In this document: piece by piece, positions 1-7,377 of the stretch
Numbering within the stretch: the first letter of the stretch is position 1
How the letters are laid out: each line of letters opens with the position of its first letter
Source of the DNA: Trueperaceae bacterium
Lineage (GTDB): Bacteria; Deinococcota; Deinococci; Deinococcales; Trueperaceae
Length of the DNA stretch: 36,364 nt
Assembly: GCA_011389865.1 (NCBI GenBank)
Contig: JAABTL010000026.1
Coordinates: forward strand, 1-36,364
Direction: 5' to 3'
Notes under the pieces: generated by a model
What the model was told of the DNA's origin: nothing
What the model saw: the letters and a program-made list of their open reading frames with translations, nothing else
Database searches by the model: none
Translations under genes and position numbers: made by a program

Positions 1-799
1 CCTCGCGGATGAACTCGGAGGCGAACACGGGCAGCGTCTTGGTGAAGCGGTTGGTGAGCATGAGCGCCAGGATGAACTCGTTCCAGGCGATGCGGAAGGT
101 GAAGATCGCGGAGACCGCGAAGCCCGCGCCCATGAGCGGGAAGATCACCCGGAAGAGCACCTGGAACAGGTTGGCGCCGTCGACGATGGCGGCCTCCTCG
201 AGCTCCACCGGGATCTGGCGGATGAAGCCGTACAGCAGCCAGATGGAGAACGGCAGGTTGAGGGCGGTGTAGAAGAGCATGAGGCCGAGCTGGCTGCCGT
301 CGAGGAAGTTGCCGCGGCCGAGGCCGTCGGGCAGGGTGAAACGGATGCCAGGGACGAGGTCGCCGATGCCCCACGCGATCCAGAAGCCGATGACGGTGAC
401 GGCCAGCACCGCCGGCGGGATCATGCGGATGATCAGCGTGGTCTGGGCGATGAGTCCACGCCCCGGGAAGTTCATGCGGGCGAGCGCGAAGGCCGCCATG
501 CCGGCGGTCAGCAGCGTGATGGCGGTCGAACCCAGGCCGATCACGGCCGAGCTGATGAGGAAGGGCAGGAAGCGGTACTGGTTGATGATCGTCTCGTAGT
601 TCGACAGCGTCGGCATGAAGATCCAGCGCGGGACCAGCGACTGGATCTCGACCTGCGTCTTGAGCGAGGTGGCGAACATGACGAAGACCGGCGCCATCGT
701 GATGATCGCGAGCACGATGAGCGCGGCCCAGCGCGAGACCTCACCCCAGGGGATGCGGCGCCGGTGGCGGGCGGGCGGTGACACCACGGTCGCGGCCAT
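1..799 (-). CDS. Carbohydrate ABC transporter permease, MalG type (partial)
   Basis: This is an inner-membrane permease subunit of a sugar ABC importer, cut by the left window edge after 266 codons. It starts at ATG 799, and that codon shares one base with the stop of the upstream permease (TGATG), so the two are translationally coupled. Visible parts are a short basic cytoplasmic N-terminus, a first membrane helix (WAALIVLAIITMAPVFVMFA), further helices, and the ATPase-contact EAA loop (EEAAIVDGANLFQVLFR) near residue 200. The typical length is about 280 residues, so only a few C-terminal codons are missing. It pairs with the MalF-type permease and the binding protein upstream. The cognate ATPase is not in the window and could lie further left or be shared. 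The substrate cannot be read from the permease. Confidence 0.93.
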   Translation of the reverse strand, partial: MAATVVSPPARHRRRIPWGEVSRWAALIVLAIITMAPVFVMFATSLKTQVEIQSLVPRWIFMPTLSNYETIINQYRFLPFLISSAVIGLGSTAITLLTAGMAAFALARMNFPGRGLIAQTTLIIRMIPPAVLAVTVIGFWIAWGIGDLVPGIRFTLPDGLGRGNFLDGSQLGLMLFYTALNLPFSIWLLYGFIRQIPVELEEAAIVDGANLFQVLFRVIFPLMGAGFAVSAIFTFRIAWNEFILALMLTNRFTKTLPVFASEFIRE

Positions 800-1710
800 C
801 AGAAGTCCGCCTTGTCCTTGAGCGGGTTGCTGAACATCAGCAGCACGATGCTGAAGACGATCAGGATCACGCTCAGCAGCAGGGCGATCGTCGCCGCGTA
901 GCCGAGGTCCTGCGAGGTGAAGGCCGTCTGGAACAGCGTCAGGGAGAGCACCCGAGTGGAGCTCCCGGGACCGCCGCCGGTCATGATGAAGATGACCTCG
1001 AGGGCGCGGAACACGTCGATGATGCGCATCAGGAGCGCGATGAGCAGGATGTTGCGCAGCATCGGCAGCTTGACGTGCCAGGTCATCTTCCACCAGTTGG
1101 CGCCGTCGATGAACGCCGCCTCCATGACGTCCCCCGGCAGGCCCTGGAGCCCGGCCAGCACGATCATGAAGACGAACGGCGTCCACTGCCAGACGTCGCT
1201 GACGATGATCGACACCATCGCCAGGGTGGGGTCGGCCAGCCAGGTCTGGGTCTTGAAGCCCAAGGCCTGGAGGAAGGGCAGCGCCTCACCGATCTCGGTC
1301 AGGTAATAGTTGATGACGCCGTTGCGGGCGTCGAGCAGGTAGCGCCAGATGAGCCCCACCACGACCGGCGCGATCATGAGGGGCATGACGAAGATGGTCC
1401 GGATGAAGCTGGCGCCCCGGACGGCCTTCTCCAGCAGCAGCGCCAGCCCCACGCCGATCAGCATCTCGAGCGTGACCACCCAGAAGCCGAACACGAAGGT
1501 GGTGCGCACGGAAGCCCACACCGTGGGGTCGGTGACGAGGCGCTCGAAGTTGGCGAAGCCGAGGAAACGGCGCGCGCTCCACGGCTGGCCGAAGCCCCAG
1601 TCGTAGAAGCTCAGCATCACGGAGTTGTAGAGCGGCACCAGGAGCCCCAGCGCCAGGATGGCCACCGCTGGGAGCAGGAACAGATAGGGGACGAACCGGT
1701 TGGTGCGCAT
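799..1710 (-). CDS. Carbohydrate ABC transporter permease, MalF type
   Basis: A 303-residue membrane subunit of the same importer, of usual length for the MalF/UgpA-like family. The first helix is near residues 7-28 (PYLFLLPAVAILALGLLVPL). The EAA loop that docks the ATPase is at about residues 197-218 (EAAFIDGANWWKMTW). ATG 1710 is preceded by AAGGA at a spacing of about 10 nt. The binding-protein gene ends about 107 nt upstream with a strong hairpin between them, and the MalG-type permease overlaps downstream by one base. The assignment as a sugar-type permease is secure. The substrate is inferred only from the lactonase gene at the head of the cluster. Confidence 0.95.
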   Translation of the reverse strand: MRTNRFVPYLFLLPAVAILALGLLVPLYNSVMLSFYDWGFGQPWSARRFLGFANFERLVTDPTVWASVRTTFVFGFWVVTLEMLIGVGLALLLEKAVRGASFIRTIFVMPLMIAPVVVGLIWRYLLDARNGVINYYLTEIGEALPFLQALGFKTQTWLADPTLAMVSIIVSDVWQWTPFVFMIVLAGLQGLPGDVMEAAFIDGANWWKMTWHVKLPMLRNILLIALLMRIIDVFRALEVIFIMTGGGPGSSTRVLSLTLFQTAFTSQDLGYAATIALLLSVILIVFSIVLLMFSNPLKDKADF

Positions 1711-1755
1711 CGATAGGGTTCCTTCGCGACGCTGCCCGCCGGGCGAGCGTCCGAG

Positions 1756-1791
1756 GGGACGGGGGCGCGTGCGGTGACGCGTCCCCGTCCC
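1756..1791 (-). promoter_or_regulatory. Intra-operon hairpin between binding-protein and permease genes
   Basis: The inverted repeat has 15-nt arms (1756-1770 and 1777-1791) with one G/A position that becomes a G-U pair in one strand, and a 6-nt loop. It lies just after the binding-protein stop and before the permease RBS, and no T-tract follows. In other sugar ABC operons such hairpins stabilise the upstream mRNA or partly terminate transcription, so that binding protein exceeds permease. I infer the same here. Confidence 0.6.
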
Positions 1792-1817
1792 GACGAGGCC
1801 TCAGGTGGGCGCGAGCC

Positions 1818-3140
1818 TCACCAGCCGTAGTAGCCGGCGCGGTCGAGCAGTTCGCGCAGGCGTTCGTTGGCGCTGTCGAGCGCCTCCTCGATCGTCTTCT
1901 GCCCGGTGAGGGCGGCGGAGATCTCGTCGCCCAGGATGGGGGCGTTCATCGCGCCCCACTCGGGGATCAGCGGGCGCCAGTCGGCGTCGGCGCAGGGGAG
2001 CTGCTCGACGACGGTGGCGTACCAGGGGTACATGGCCTGCAGCTCGGGGTTGGCGTGGGTGGAGGTGCGCGTCGGGTTCCCGCCCATCATGGCGATCTCC
2101 AGGTCGCGCTCCTTGCTGGTGAGCCACTGGATGAAGATCCAGGCGGCTTCCTGGTTCTGCGAGTTGCTGGGGATGCCCAACGCGAAGCCGCCGGTCTCGG
2201 ACCCGCACTTCTCCTGCACCGGGTGCAGCGCGTAGCCGACGTTGCCGGCGATGCGCGACTTGGCGGGATCGAGCGCCTCCGCGGCGACGATGCTGCGGTC
2301 GAGGTACATGGCCGACTGGCCCTGCAGGAAGGCCGCGTCCTGCTCGCCGGCGCCGGCGGCCGCCATGCCGGGAGGCGAGTTCTCGAGGATGGTCTTCAGC
2401 GCGTAGGTCGCTGCGATCGCCTCGGGCGAGTTGACGACGGGGTTGAAGTCGTCGTCGAGCACCGTGCCGCCGTAGGGCGAGAGGTGCAGCAGCCACGCGT
2501 GCACGACCTGGTGGCCGGCCGACCCGCGGGTGGTCATGCCGTACACGTCGGGCACGTTGTCGGTGATGAACTGCGCGGTCTCGAGCAGCTCGTCGTAGGT
2601 GGTCGGGACCTCGAGGTCGTACTCCTCGAAGATGTCCGTGCGGTAGCTGAGGATGCTCGTCTCGGGGCTGAACGGGATGCCGTAGAGCGAGGCGCCGGGG
2701 CCCTCGAGGTAACCCTTGGTGCCGCCGACCTTGCCACCGGCGAGGAGGAACGCGGGCACGATGTCGTCGATGTCGTAGTCGGGCGACGTCAGGCGGGGGT
2801 TGATCAGGAACGGCGCCAGCGGCGTGATCCACTGGTTCGCCACGTACTCGCCCTTGGTGAACACGACCCAGGCGACGACGTCGAGGTCGCCGCGGCCCGG
2901 CTTACTGATCTCGACGACCTGCCGGTCGCGCATGTTGACGTAGGCGACCGAGTCGAGCTCGACCTCGATGCCGGTCTCTTCGGTGAACTGCGGGATGAGC
3001 GAGGCGGCGAGCTCGAAGTGGTAGGTGGCCGGCCAGTTCACCACGATGGTGGTGCCGCGGTAGGCCTCCCACGGGTTGGACTGGCCGACGGCGAGGCCGA
3101 CGAGCAGCACGAGCGAAAGGGTGACGAGGCGTCTGAGCAT
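1818..3140 (-). CDS. Extracellular sugar-binding protein of ABC importer
   Basis: A 440-residue solute-binding protein of the family-1 sugar-binding type that delivers substrate to the two downstream permeases. It has a cleavable signal peptide (MLRRLVTLSLVLLVGLAVG) with no lipobox cysteine, so it is probably a free periplasmic protein. Features typical of the fold include the early stretch FELAASLIPQFTEETGIEVE, the mid-protein FSPETSILSYRTDIFEEY segment, and a late SQNQEAAWIFIQWLTSKE segment. The ATG at 3140 has AGGAGGG 8 nt upstream. The ulaG-like gene ends 93 nt upstream, in the same direction. The ligand is unknown. The neighbouring lactonase suggests ascorbate or a related sugar acid or lactone, which is only inference. 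Confidence 0.93.
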   Translation of the reverse strand: MLRRLVTLSLVLLVGLAVGQSNPWEAYRGTTIVVNWPATYHFELAASLIPQFTEETGIEVELDSVAYVNMRDRQVVEISKPGRGDLDVVAWVVFTKGEYVANQWITPLAPFLINPRLTSPDYDIDDIVPAFLLAGGKVGGTKGYLEGPGASLYGIPFSPETSILSYRTDIFEEYDLEVPTTYDELLETAQFITDNVPDVYGMTTRGSAGHQVVHAWLLHLSPYGGTVLDDDFNPVVNSPEAIAATYALKTILENSPPGMAAAGAGEQDAAFLQGQSAMYLDRSIVAAEALDPAKSRIAGNVGYALHPVQEKCGSETGGFALGIPSNSQNQEAAWIFIQWLTSKERDLEIAMMGGNPTRTSTHANPELQAMYPWYATVVEQLPCADADWRPLIPEWGAMNAPILGDEISAALTGQKTIEEALDSANERLRELLDRAGYYGW

Positions 3141-3206
3141 GGTGGCGTCCCTCCTAGGACTGAACGTTCGACCCGCGTGCGGGCCGGTGGACCGGGTGGC
3201 GCGGCG

Positions 3207-3224
3207 CCGGCGCGGTGGCGCCGG
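3207..3224 (-). promoter_or_regulatory. Small GC hairpin between lactonase and binding-protein genes
   Basis: A 7-bp perfect stem (CCGGCGC / GCGCCGG) with a GGTG loop lies 10 nt past the lactonase stop codon on the minus strand. No T-tract follows. It may be a processing or partial termination site. In this GC-rich DNA such a short stem has moderate weight only. Confidence 0.3.
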
Positions 3225-3233
3225 ACGCGAAGT

Positions 3234-4298
3234 TCACAACAAGGCCTTGAAGGGCAGGTCGGGCTCGTCGCCGAAGGCGTCCTCGAAGCCGCGGCGGTGG
3301 GTGTAGATCAGGCGGTCGCGGTCGTCGGGCCAGGTGAAGCGGCCGCCGACCTGCCAGATGAAGGGCTTGAAGGCGTACTGCATGCGGTCCTTGCGCAGCC
3401 GCCACAGCGCCACGACCTCGTTCGGATCGGCCATGAAGTTCGACCAGATGTCGTGGTGGAAGGGGACGACGACCTTCGCCTGCAGCCCCTCGGCCATGCG
3501 CAGGACGTCACTGGTGGTCATCTTGTCGGTCATGCCGCGCGGGTTCTCACCGTAGGAGGCGAGCGCGACGTCGATCCGGTGGCTGTTGCCGTGCTGGGCG
3601 TACCAGTTGGAGTAGTGCGAGTCGCCGCTGTGGTAGAGGTTCCCGCCGGGCGTCTCGAAGAGGTAGTTCACGGCGTGGTCGTCCATCTCCTGCACCGGTC
3701 GGCCCTTGAGCGTGACGCCCTTGGGCGCGGTGACGAGAACCGTGCGGTCGAACGAGTCGAGCGCGACGATCTCGACGTCCTTGATGCGGATGCGGTCGCC
3801 CGGCCGAACGACGCGGCAGCGTTCGGCGGGCACGCCCCAGCCGGTCCAGATGTCGACGCACGCCTGCGGGCCGATGAAGGGCACCGACGGGTCGCAGTTC
3901 TGCAGCACCGCCGCCGCCACGTTGGCGTCGATGTGGTCGCTGTGGTGGTGGGTGGCGAGCACGGCGTCGAGCTGGCGGATGGCGAAGGGATCGATGGGGC
4001 ACACGGCGTTGCGCAGATTGGGCTGCAGTGCCTTGGCACCGATCGCGCGCCGGTGCTGGTGGTGCGGGGCCATCTCCTTGACCTTCTGGGTCGACTTGCC
4101 GCGCTCCACCCACAGGTCGACGAGCAGGTTGGCGCCGCCCTCGCTCTTGAGCCAGATGCCGGTGCAGCCGAGCCACCACATCGTGAAGGTGCCCGGCGCG
4201 ACCTCGGTCCGTTCGATCTCCTCGTTGAGCCAGGTGCCCCACTCGGGGAAGTTGGCGAGGATCCACGACTCGCGGGTGATGGTGTCGACCTTGCTCAC
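3234..4298 (-). CDS. ulaG: L-ascorbate-6-phosphate lactonase (UlaG family)
   Basis: A metallo-beta-lactamase-fold hydrolase that in E. coli opens L-ascorbate-6-phosphate to 3-keto-L-gulonate-6-phosphate. The protein from GTG 4298 has 354 residues, the same length as E. coli UlaG, and I recognise near-identical blocks: TRESWIL near the N-terminus, [16 protein letters not shown], the metal site HHHSDH at residues 117-122, [10 protein letters not shown] (about 223-231), FHHDIWSNF (from about 280), and the C-terminal EPDLPFK. The GTG start is supported by AAGGAGGG 10 nt upstream. An open frame extends to 4406 but reads through the promoter and has no RBS. The gene heads the ABC importer operon, whereas E. 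coli ulaG accompanies a PTS. If the importer delivers unphosphorylated substrate, a kinase is needed elsewhere or the lactonase uses another substrate. Confidence 0.9.
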   Translation of the reverse strand: MSKVDTITRESWILANFPEWGTWLNEEIERTEVAPGTFTMWWLGCTGIWLKSEGGANLLVDLWVERGKSTQKVKEMAPHHQHRRAIGAKALQPNLRNAVCPIDPFAIRQLDAVLATHHHSDHIDANVAAAVLQNCDPSVPFIGPQACVDIWTGWGVPAERCRVVRPGDRIRIKDVEIVALDSFDRTVLVTAPKGVTLKGRPVQEMDDHAVNYLFETPGGNLYHSGDSHYSNWYAQHGNSHRIDVALASYGENPRGMTDKMTTSDVLRMAEGLQAKVVVPFHHDIWSNFMADPNEVVALWRLRKDRMQYAFKPFIWQVGGRFTWPDDRDRLIYTHRRGFEDAFGDEPDLPFKALL

Positions 4299-4384
4299 GG
4301 CGTCGATGCCCTCCTTGAGCCGGCGGGCGCGGACGACCGATGACCGCGGTGGCCCGACCGGAGACGAATGCGTCTGTAGGGGGG

Positions 4385-4413
4385 AGCTTAGTCCGGCCCG
4401 CTCCACGGGTCAA
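4385..4413 (-). promoter_or_regulatory. Promoter of the ulaG-ABC importer operon
   Basis: On the minus strand, -35 TTGACC (4413-4408) and -10 TAAGCT (4390-4385) are separated by exactly 17 nt. Transcription would start near 4378, about 80 nt before the GTG of ulaG. The -35 lies 18 bp from the palindrome at 4432-4445. Confidence 0.55.
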
Positions 4414-4430
4414 CGCACTTGCCCATGGAT

Positions 4431-4459
4431 TTGCACAGATGTGCAGCCTGCGCTACGAT
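4431..4459 (+). promoter_or_regulatory. Promoter of the SorC-family regulator gene
   Basis: -35 TTGCAC (4431-4436) and -10 TACGAT (4454-4459) have a 17-nt spacer, a good match to a housekeeping promoter. The start would be near 4466, leaving a leader of about 22 nt containing GGAGGAG before the GTG at 4489. It is divergent from the ulaG promoter. Confidence 0.65.
4432..4445. promoter_or_regulatory. Probable operator palindrome TGCACA-GA-TGTGCA
   Basis: A perfect 6+2+6 dyad overlaps the -35 of the regulator gene and sits upstream of the -35 of the divergent ulaG operon. SorC/DeoR-type sugar regulators usually bind such dyads next to their own gene. I infer autoregulation plus control of the transporter operon. 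Confidence 0.6.
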
Positions 4460-4488
4460 GACCCTCACCGCACCACGGAGGAGCTAGC

Positions 4489-5502
4489 GTGACGACCGCG
4501 CGCGACGACGCCCCCGACGACGCCCTGGCCCGCGCGGACCAGGAGCGCGACCTGATGATCGAGGCGGCCACCCTGTACTACGAGGAGGAGCTGACGCAGG
4601 CCGAGATCGGCCAGCGGCTCGCCACCTCGCGCTCGACCGTCTCGCGGCTGCTGCGCGACGCCCGCGCGCAGGGCGTCGTGAAGATCTCGATCCAGAACCC
4701 GTGGGCGCGGCACAGCCAGCTCGAGGCCACCCTGCGGTCGAGCTTCGGGCTGCGCGACGCGCGGGTGCTTCGCTCCGGCCGTCGCCCGGCCGACGTGGTG
4801 CTCGATGGCGTGGGCGCGCTCACGGCCCGCTACCTGCACGGCGCCCTCGCGGACGGCATGGTGCTGGGGGTGTCGTACGGCCGCTCGATCGCGGCCACCA
4901 TCCGCCACCTGACGCCCACCCACCCGCTGGACCTGGTCGTCGTCCAGCTGCTCGGCGCGCTCGGCTCCGACAACCCGCTGATCGAGGGCGCCAACCTGGC
5001 CCGCAACCTCGCCGCCAAGTACGGCGCCAGCTACCGCTACCTCTACGCGCCGCTGGTGGTGGAGGACCCCCGGACCCGCGATCTGATCGCCCAGGAGCCG
5101 CTGGTGCAGGACGTCCTCGCGGTCGGGCGCCAGGCGGACGTCGCGCTGATCGGCATCGGCGCGCTCGGCGAGGAGGCGCCCAGCCTCATCTACCGCGGCT
5201 ACCTCTCCACGGCGGACGTCGCGCGCCTGCGCGAGCTCGGCGGCGTCGGCAACATGTGCGCCCAGTTCTTCGACGACCACGGTCGCCTGCTCGACACCGA
5301 CCTCAACCGGCGCTCGATCAGCATCGGCCTGGACGGCCTGAAGGGCATCGGCCAGGTCGTGGCGGCCGCTGGCGGCCGCAGCAAGGCGCCCGCGATCCTC
5401 GGCGCGCTCCGGGGCGGCCACGTCGACGTGCTCATCAGCGACGACGAGGCCATCGAGGAGGTGCTGGCGATGGACGGGCGGGGCGTGGGCGCCGGCACCT
5501 AG
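4489..5502 (+). CDS. SorC-family sugar-binding transcriptional regulator
   Basis: A 337-residue DNA-binding regulator. An N-terminal helix-turn-helix at about residues 34-58 (ELTQAEIGQRLATSRSTVSR) is followed by a long sugar-phosphate-binding domain. Blocks typical of that domain are GVSYGRSIAATI, VVQLLGALGS, ALIGIGALGE, and near the end LKGIGQVVAAAGGRSKAPAI. The length matches the family (about 310-340). GTG 4489 follows GGAGGAG with 5 nt spacing. Divergent orientation to the ulaG-ABC operon and the shared intergenic palindrome suggest that it is the local regulator, responding to a phosphorylated sugar intermediate. E. coli UlaR belongs to the DeoR family instead, so this is a different regulatory solution. 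The effector is unknown. Confidence 0.92.
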   Translation: MTTARDDAPDDALARADQERDLMIEAATLYYEEELTQAEIGQRLATSRSTVSRLLRDARAQGVVKISIQNPWARHSQLEATLRSSFGLRDARVLRSGRRPADVVLDGVGALTARYLHGALADGMVLGVSYGRSIAATIRHLTPTHPLDLVVVQLLGALGSDNPLIEGANLARNLAAKYGASYRYLYAPLVVEDPRTRDLIAQEPLVQDVLAVGRQADVALIGIGALGEEAPSLIYRGYLSTADVARLRELGGVGNMCAQFFDDHGRLLDTDLNRRSISIGLDGLKGIGQVVAAAGGRSKAPAILGALRGGHVDVLISDDEAIEEVLAMDGRGVGAGT

Positions 5503-5537
5503 GGACAATCGGCCCTAACTCGACCCAGGGGTCGCGT

Positions 5538-5558
5538 GATAATGGAGGCAACGCCTCC
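5538..5558 (+). promoter_or_regulatory. Possible -10 box and small hairpin before the SRPBCC gene
   Basis: GATAAT (5538-5543) matches the -10 consensus at 5 of 6 positions. It is followed at once by a GGAGGC-AAC-GCCTCC hairpin (5544-5558). The -35 region is poor. The hairpin sits in the short leader about 28 nt before the start codon. Confidence 0.3.
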
Positions 5559-5586
5559 TGGTCGGGCCGGCGCGAGAGGAGCCGCC

Positions 5587-6051
5587 ATGGCCCACATCCA
5601 CAAGCAGACCGTCATCCACGCGCCCTTCGCCGACGTCGTCTCGGGCGCCGTCAACAGCCACCCCGAGGCCTGGCCCCAGTGGTACCTCGGCCTGAGCGCG
5701 CCCACGAAGGTGACCGGCGACGGCGAGGTCGGCACCGTCTCCGAGCACGAGTTCCTCGTCGCCGGGCGCCGCTTCCCCATCACCCACGAGGTCGTCGAGA
5801 GCACCAACGACGGCACCACGGCGCACTGGAAGGGCAAGTTCACGGGCTCGATCGAGGGCTGGCACCGCTGGACGTACCACCTCGTCGACGGCGACACGGA
5901 GGTCGAGGTCGACCACGAGTACAAGCTCCCGGCCGGACCCATCGGCAAGCTCGCCGACATCGTGTTCGTCGAACGCATGATCGACCGGATGCTCGAGCAG
6001 TCGCTGCAGAACCTGAAGATGCTCATGGAGGCGCCCGTCGGCACCGCCTGA
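5587..6051 (+). CDS. SRPBCC-fold (polyketide cyclase/START-like) protein
   Basis: A small 154-residue cytoplasmic protein of the SRPBCC superfamily, single-domain proteins with a deep hydrophobic ligand cavity. The pattern fits: an N-terminal strand-then-helix (HIHKQTVIHAPFADVVSGAV), alternating strands in the middle (FPITHEVVESTND, HWKGKF, RWTYHLVDGDTEVEVDHEY), and a long C-terminal helix (MIDRMLEQSLQNLKMLMEA) that closes the cavity. ATG 5587 is preceded by GAGGAG at 5 nt. An in-frame extension to 5536 has no RBS. It follows the SorC regulator by 84 nt in the same direction but probably has its own promoter. The ligand and role are unknown. Confidence 0.8.
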   Translation: MAHIHKQTVIHAPFADVVSGAVNSHPEAWPQWYLGLSAPTKVTGDGEVGTVSEHEFLVAGRRFPITHEVVESTNDGTTAHWKGKFTGSIEGWHRWTYHLVDGDTEVEVDHEYKLPAGPIGKLADIVFVERMIDRMLEQSLQNLKMLMEAPVGTA

Positions 6052-6090
6052 GCCACATGGCCGAACCGGCCGCCCAGGAGGCGCGATCGC

Positions 6091-6114
6091 CGGCCCATCC
6101 GCGAGGGTGGGCCG
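6091..6114. terminator. Bidirectional hairpin terminator between convergent genes
   Basis: A 10-bp stem (6091-6100 with 6105-6114, including one G-U pair) is capped by GCGA, a GNRA tetraloop on the plus strand. It lies between the stops of the convergent SRPBCC and M20 peptidase genes. There is no clear T-tract, so termination efficiency is inferred. Confidence 0.6.
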
Positions 6115-6153
6115 AACGCCATCGGGATGCCTCGGGCAGCTTCGCGCGTTCGC

Positions 6154-7326
6154 CTACACCTGGCGTCGGGTGCCCGCCAGCAACGTGTCGCGCAACCAGG
6201 CCGCCACCCGCGCCAGGTCGCCCGCGTCGATCCACTCGTCGACCGAATGGATGTCGTGCATGCCCACGCCCACGTTCACGGTGGGCAGGCCCTGCTGGTT
6301 GAACAGGTTGGTGTCGGAGCCGCCGATCGAGCGCACCTTGACGACCTCGATGCCGTGCGCGGGCGCGGCGGCCCTGAGCCAGGCGAACGGCGTCGCGTCC
6401 TCGGGCACGTCGTAGCCGTCGTAGAGGCGGCGCTGCGCCACGTCGACGCGGGCGCCCAGCGGGGCGACGGCCGCCGCGGCGGCGAGGTGGATCTCGCGCA
6501 GCAGCTCATCGAGCCGCTCGCGCGTGAAGGCGCGCGCCTCGCCCTCGAGCACGACCTCGTCGGGCACGACGTTGCTGGCGCCGCCCCCGGCGACGCGGCC
6601 GAGGTTGGCGACCGCGCCGCCGGGCTGCTGCCCGAGGGGGAAGCCGCGCACCACCTCCGCCGCGGCCGCGATCGCGTGGACGCCCCTCTCCGGCTCCAGC
6701 GCGGCGTGGGCGCGCCGCCCGCGGACGCTGATCGTCACCGCCTCCTTGTGGACGGCGGCCGCGATCACCTCGCCCACGGGTACCTCGCCGTCGAACACGA
6801 AGCCGAAATCGGCGCCCAGCCCGGCGACGTCGAGCGCGTGCGCGCCGCGCAGGCCGATCTCCTCGGCCACCGTGAACACCGCGACCAGCGTCGGGCGCGC
6901 CTCGAACGGGGCTGCCCGCAGGGCATCGACGAGCTCGAGCACGATGGCGACGCCGGCCTTGTCGTCCGCCCCGAGGATCTGGCGGCCGTTCGTGCGCACG
7001 ACGTCGCCGTCGACGATCGGCGCCAGCGGCTCGCCCGGCACCGGCGGCACGGTGTCGAGGTGCGCGTTGAGCACGACGCGCTCGGGCCGGCCGCCCGGCA
7101 GCTCGGCGATCAGGTTACCGGCCTCGCCGCCGAGCGCGGCGGCGGCGTCGTCCTCGCGCACCGCCAGGCCCCAGCCCTCGAGCTCGGCGCGCACGTGCTG
7201 GACGACGGCCCGTTCGCGCAGGCTCGGGCTGGGTAGGGCACACAGGGTCACCAACCGCTCGCGCAGGCGCGCCACCAGCGCGGCGTCGGTCGCATCGACG
7301 GGAGACGACGGGTCGGTACGTGGCAT
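6154..7326 (-). CDS. M20-family metallopeptidase (PepT-like)
   Basis: A 390-residue cytoplasmic di-zinc aminopeptidase or deacylase of the M20 clan, closest in appearance to the peptidase T-like group. Metal and catalytic residues are visible: HLD within NAHLDTVPP (H89, D91), ADDKAG (bridging Asp, about 121), EE at about 155-156 (catalytic base), FDGE (about 178-181), and the late MHDIHS histidines. The dimerisation lid sits in the middle. No signal peptide is present. ATG 7326 lies only 6 nt after a TAGGCT box, so the mRNA is probably leaderless or nearly so, and no Shine-Dalgarno is seen. The gene is divergent from larA with 51 nt between the starts. The exact substrate cannot be read, although tripeptides are likely. 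Confidence 0.9.
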   Translation of the reverse strand: MPRTDPSSPVDATDAALVARLRERLVTLCALPSPSLRERAVVQHVRAELEGWGLAVREDDAAAALGGEAGNLIAELPGGRPERVVLNAHLDTVPPVPGEPLAPIVDGDVVRTNGRQILGADDKAGVAIVLELVDALRAAPFEARPTLVAVFTVAEEIGLRGAHALDVAGLGADFGFVFDGEVPVGEVIAAAVHKEAVTISVRGRRAHAALEPERGVHAIAAAAEVVRGFPLGQQPGGAVANLGRVAGGGASNVVPDEVVLEGEARAFTRERLDELLREIHLAAAAAVAPLGARVDVAQRRLYDGYDVPEDATPFAWLRAAAPAHGIEVVKVRSIGGSDTNLFNQQGLPTVNVGVGMHDIHSVDEWIDAGDLARVAAWLRDTLLAGTRRQV

Positions 7327-7332
7327 GCCCGC

Positions 7333-7338
7333 AGCCTA
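7333..7338 (-). promoter_or_regulatory. -10 box (TAGGCT) of the M20 peptidase gene
   Basis: TAGGCT on the minus strand ends 6 nt before ATG 7326. That spacing would place the transcript start at or beside the start codon (leaderless mRNA). No convincing -35 is seen. Confidence 0.45.
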
Positions 7339-7359
7339 CCCGGCCGGCCCGCGAGCCCG

Positions 7360-7365
7360 TAGGAT
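7360..7365 (+). promoter_or_regulatory. -10 box (TAGGAT) of the larA-like gene
   Basis: TAGGAT ends 12 nt before ATG 7378. Transcription would begin about 5 nt before the start codon. There is no Shine-Dalgarno upstream, in keeping with an almost leaderless transcript. Confidence 0.4.
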
Positions 7366-7377
7366 GCCGACAGGCCC

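Noticed and set aside
2055-4343. 762-codon plus-strand frame
   Set aside because: Antisense to the binding-protein and ulaG genes. Composition is biased and no motif is seen.
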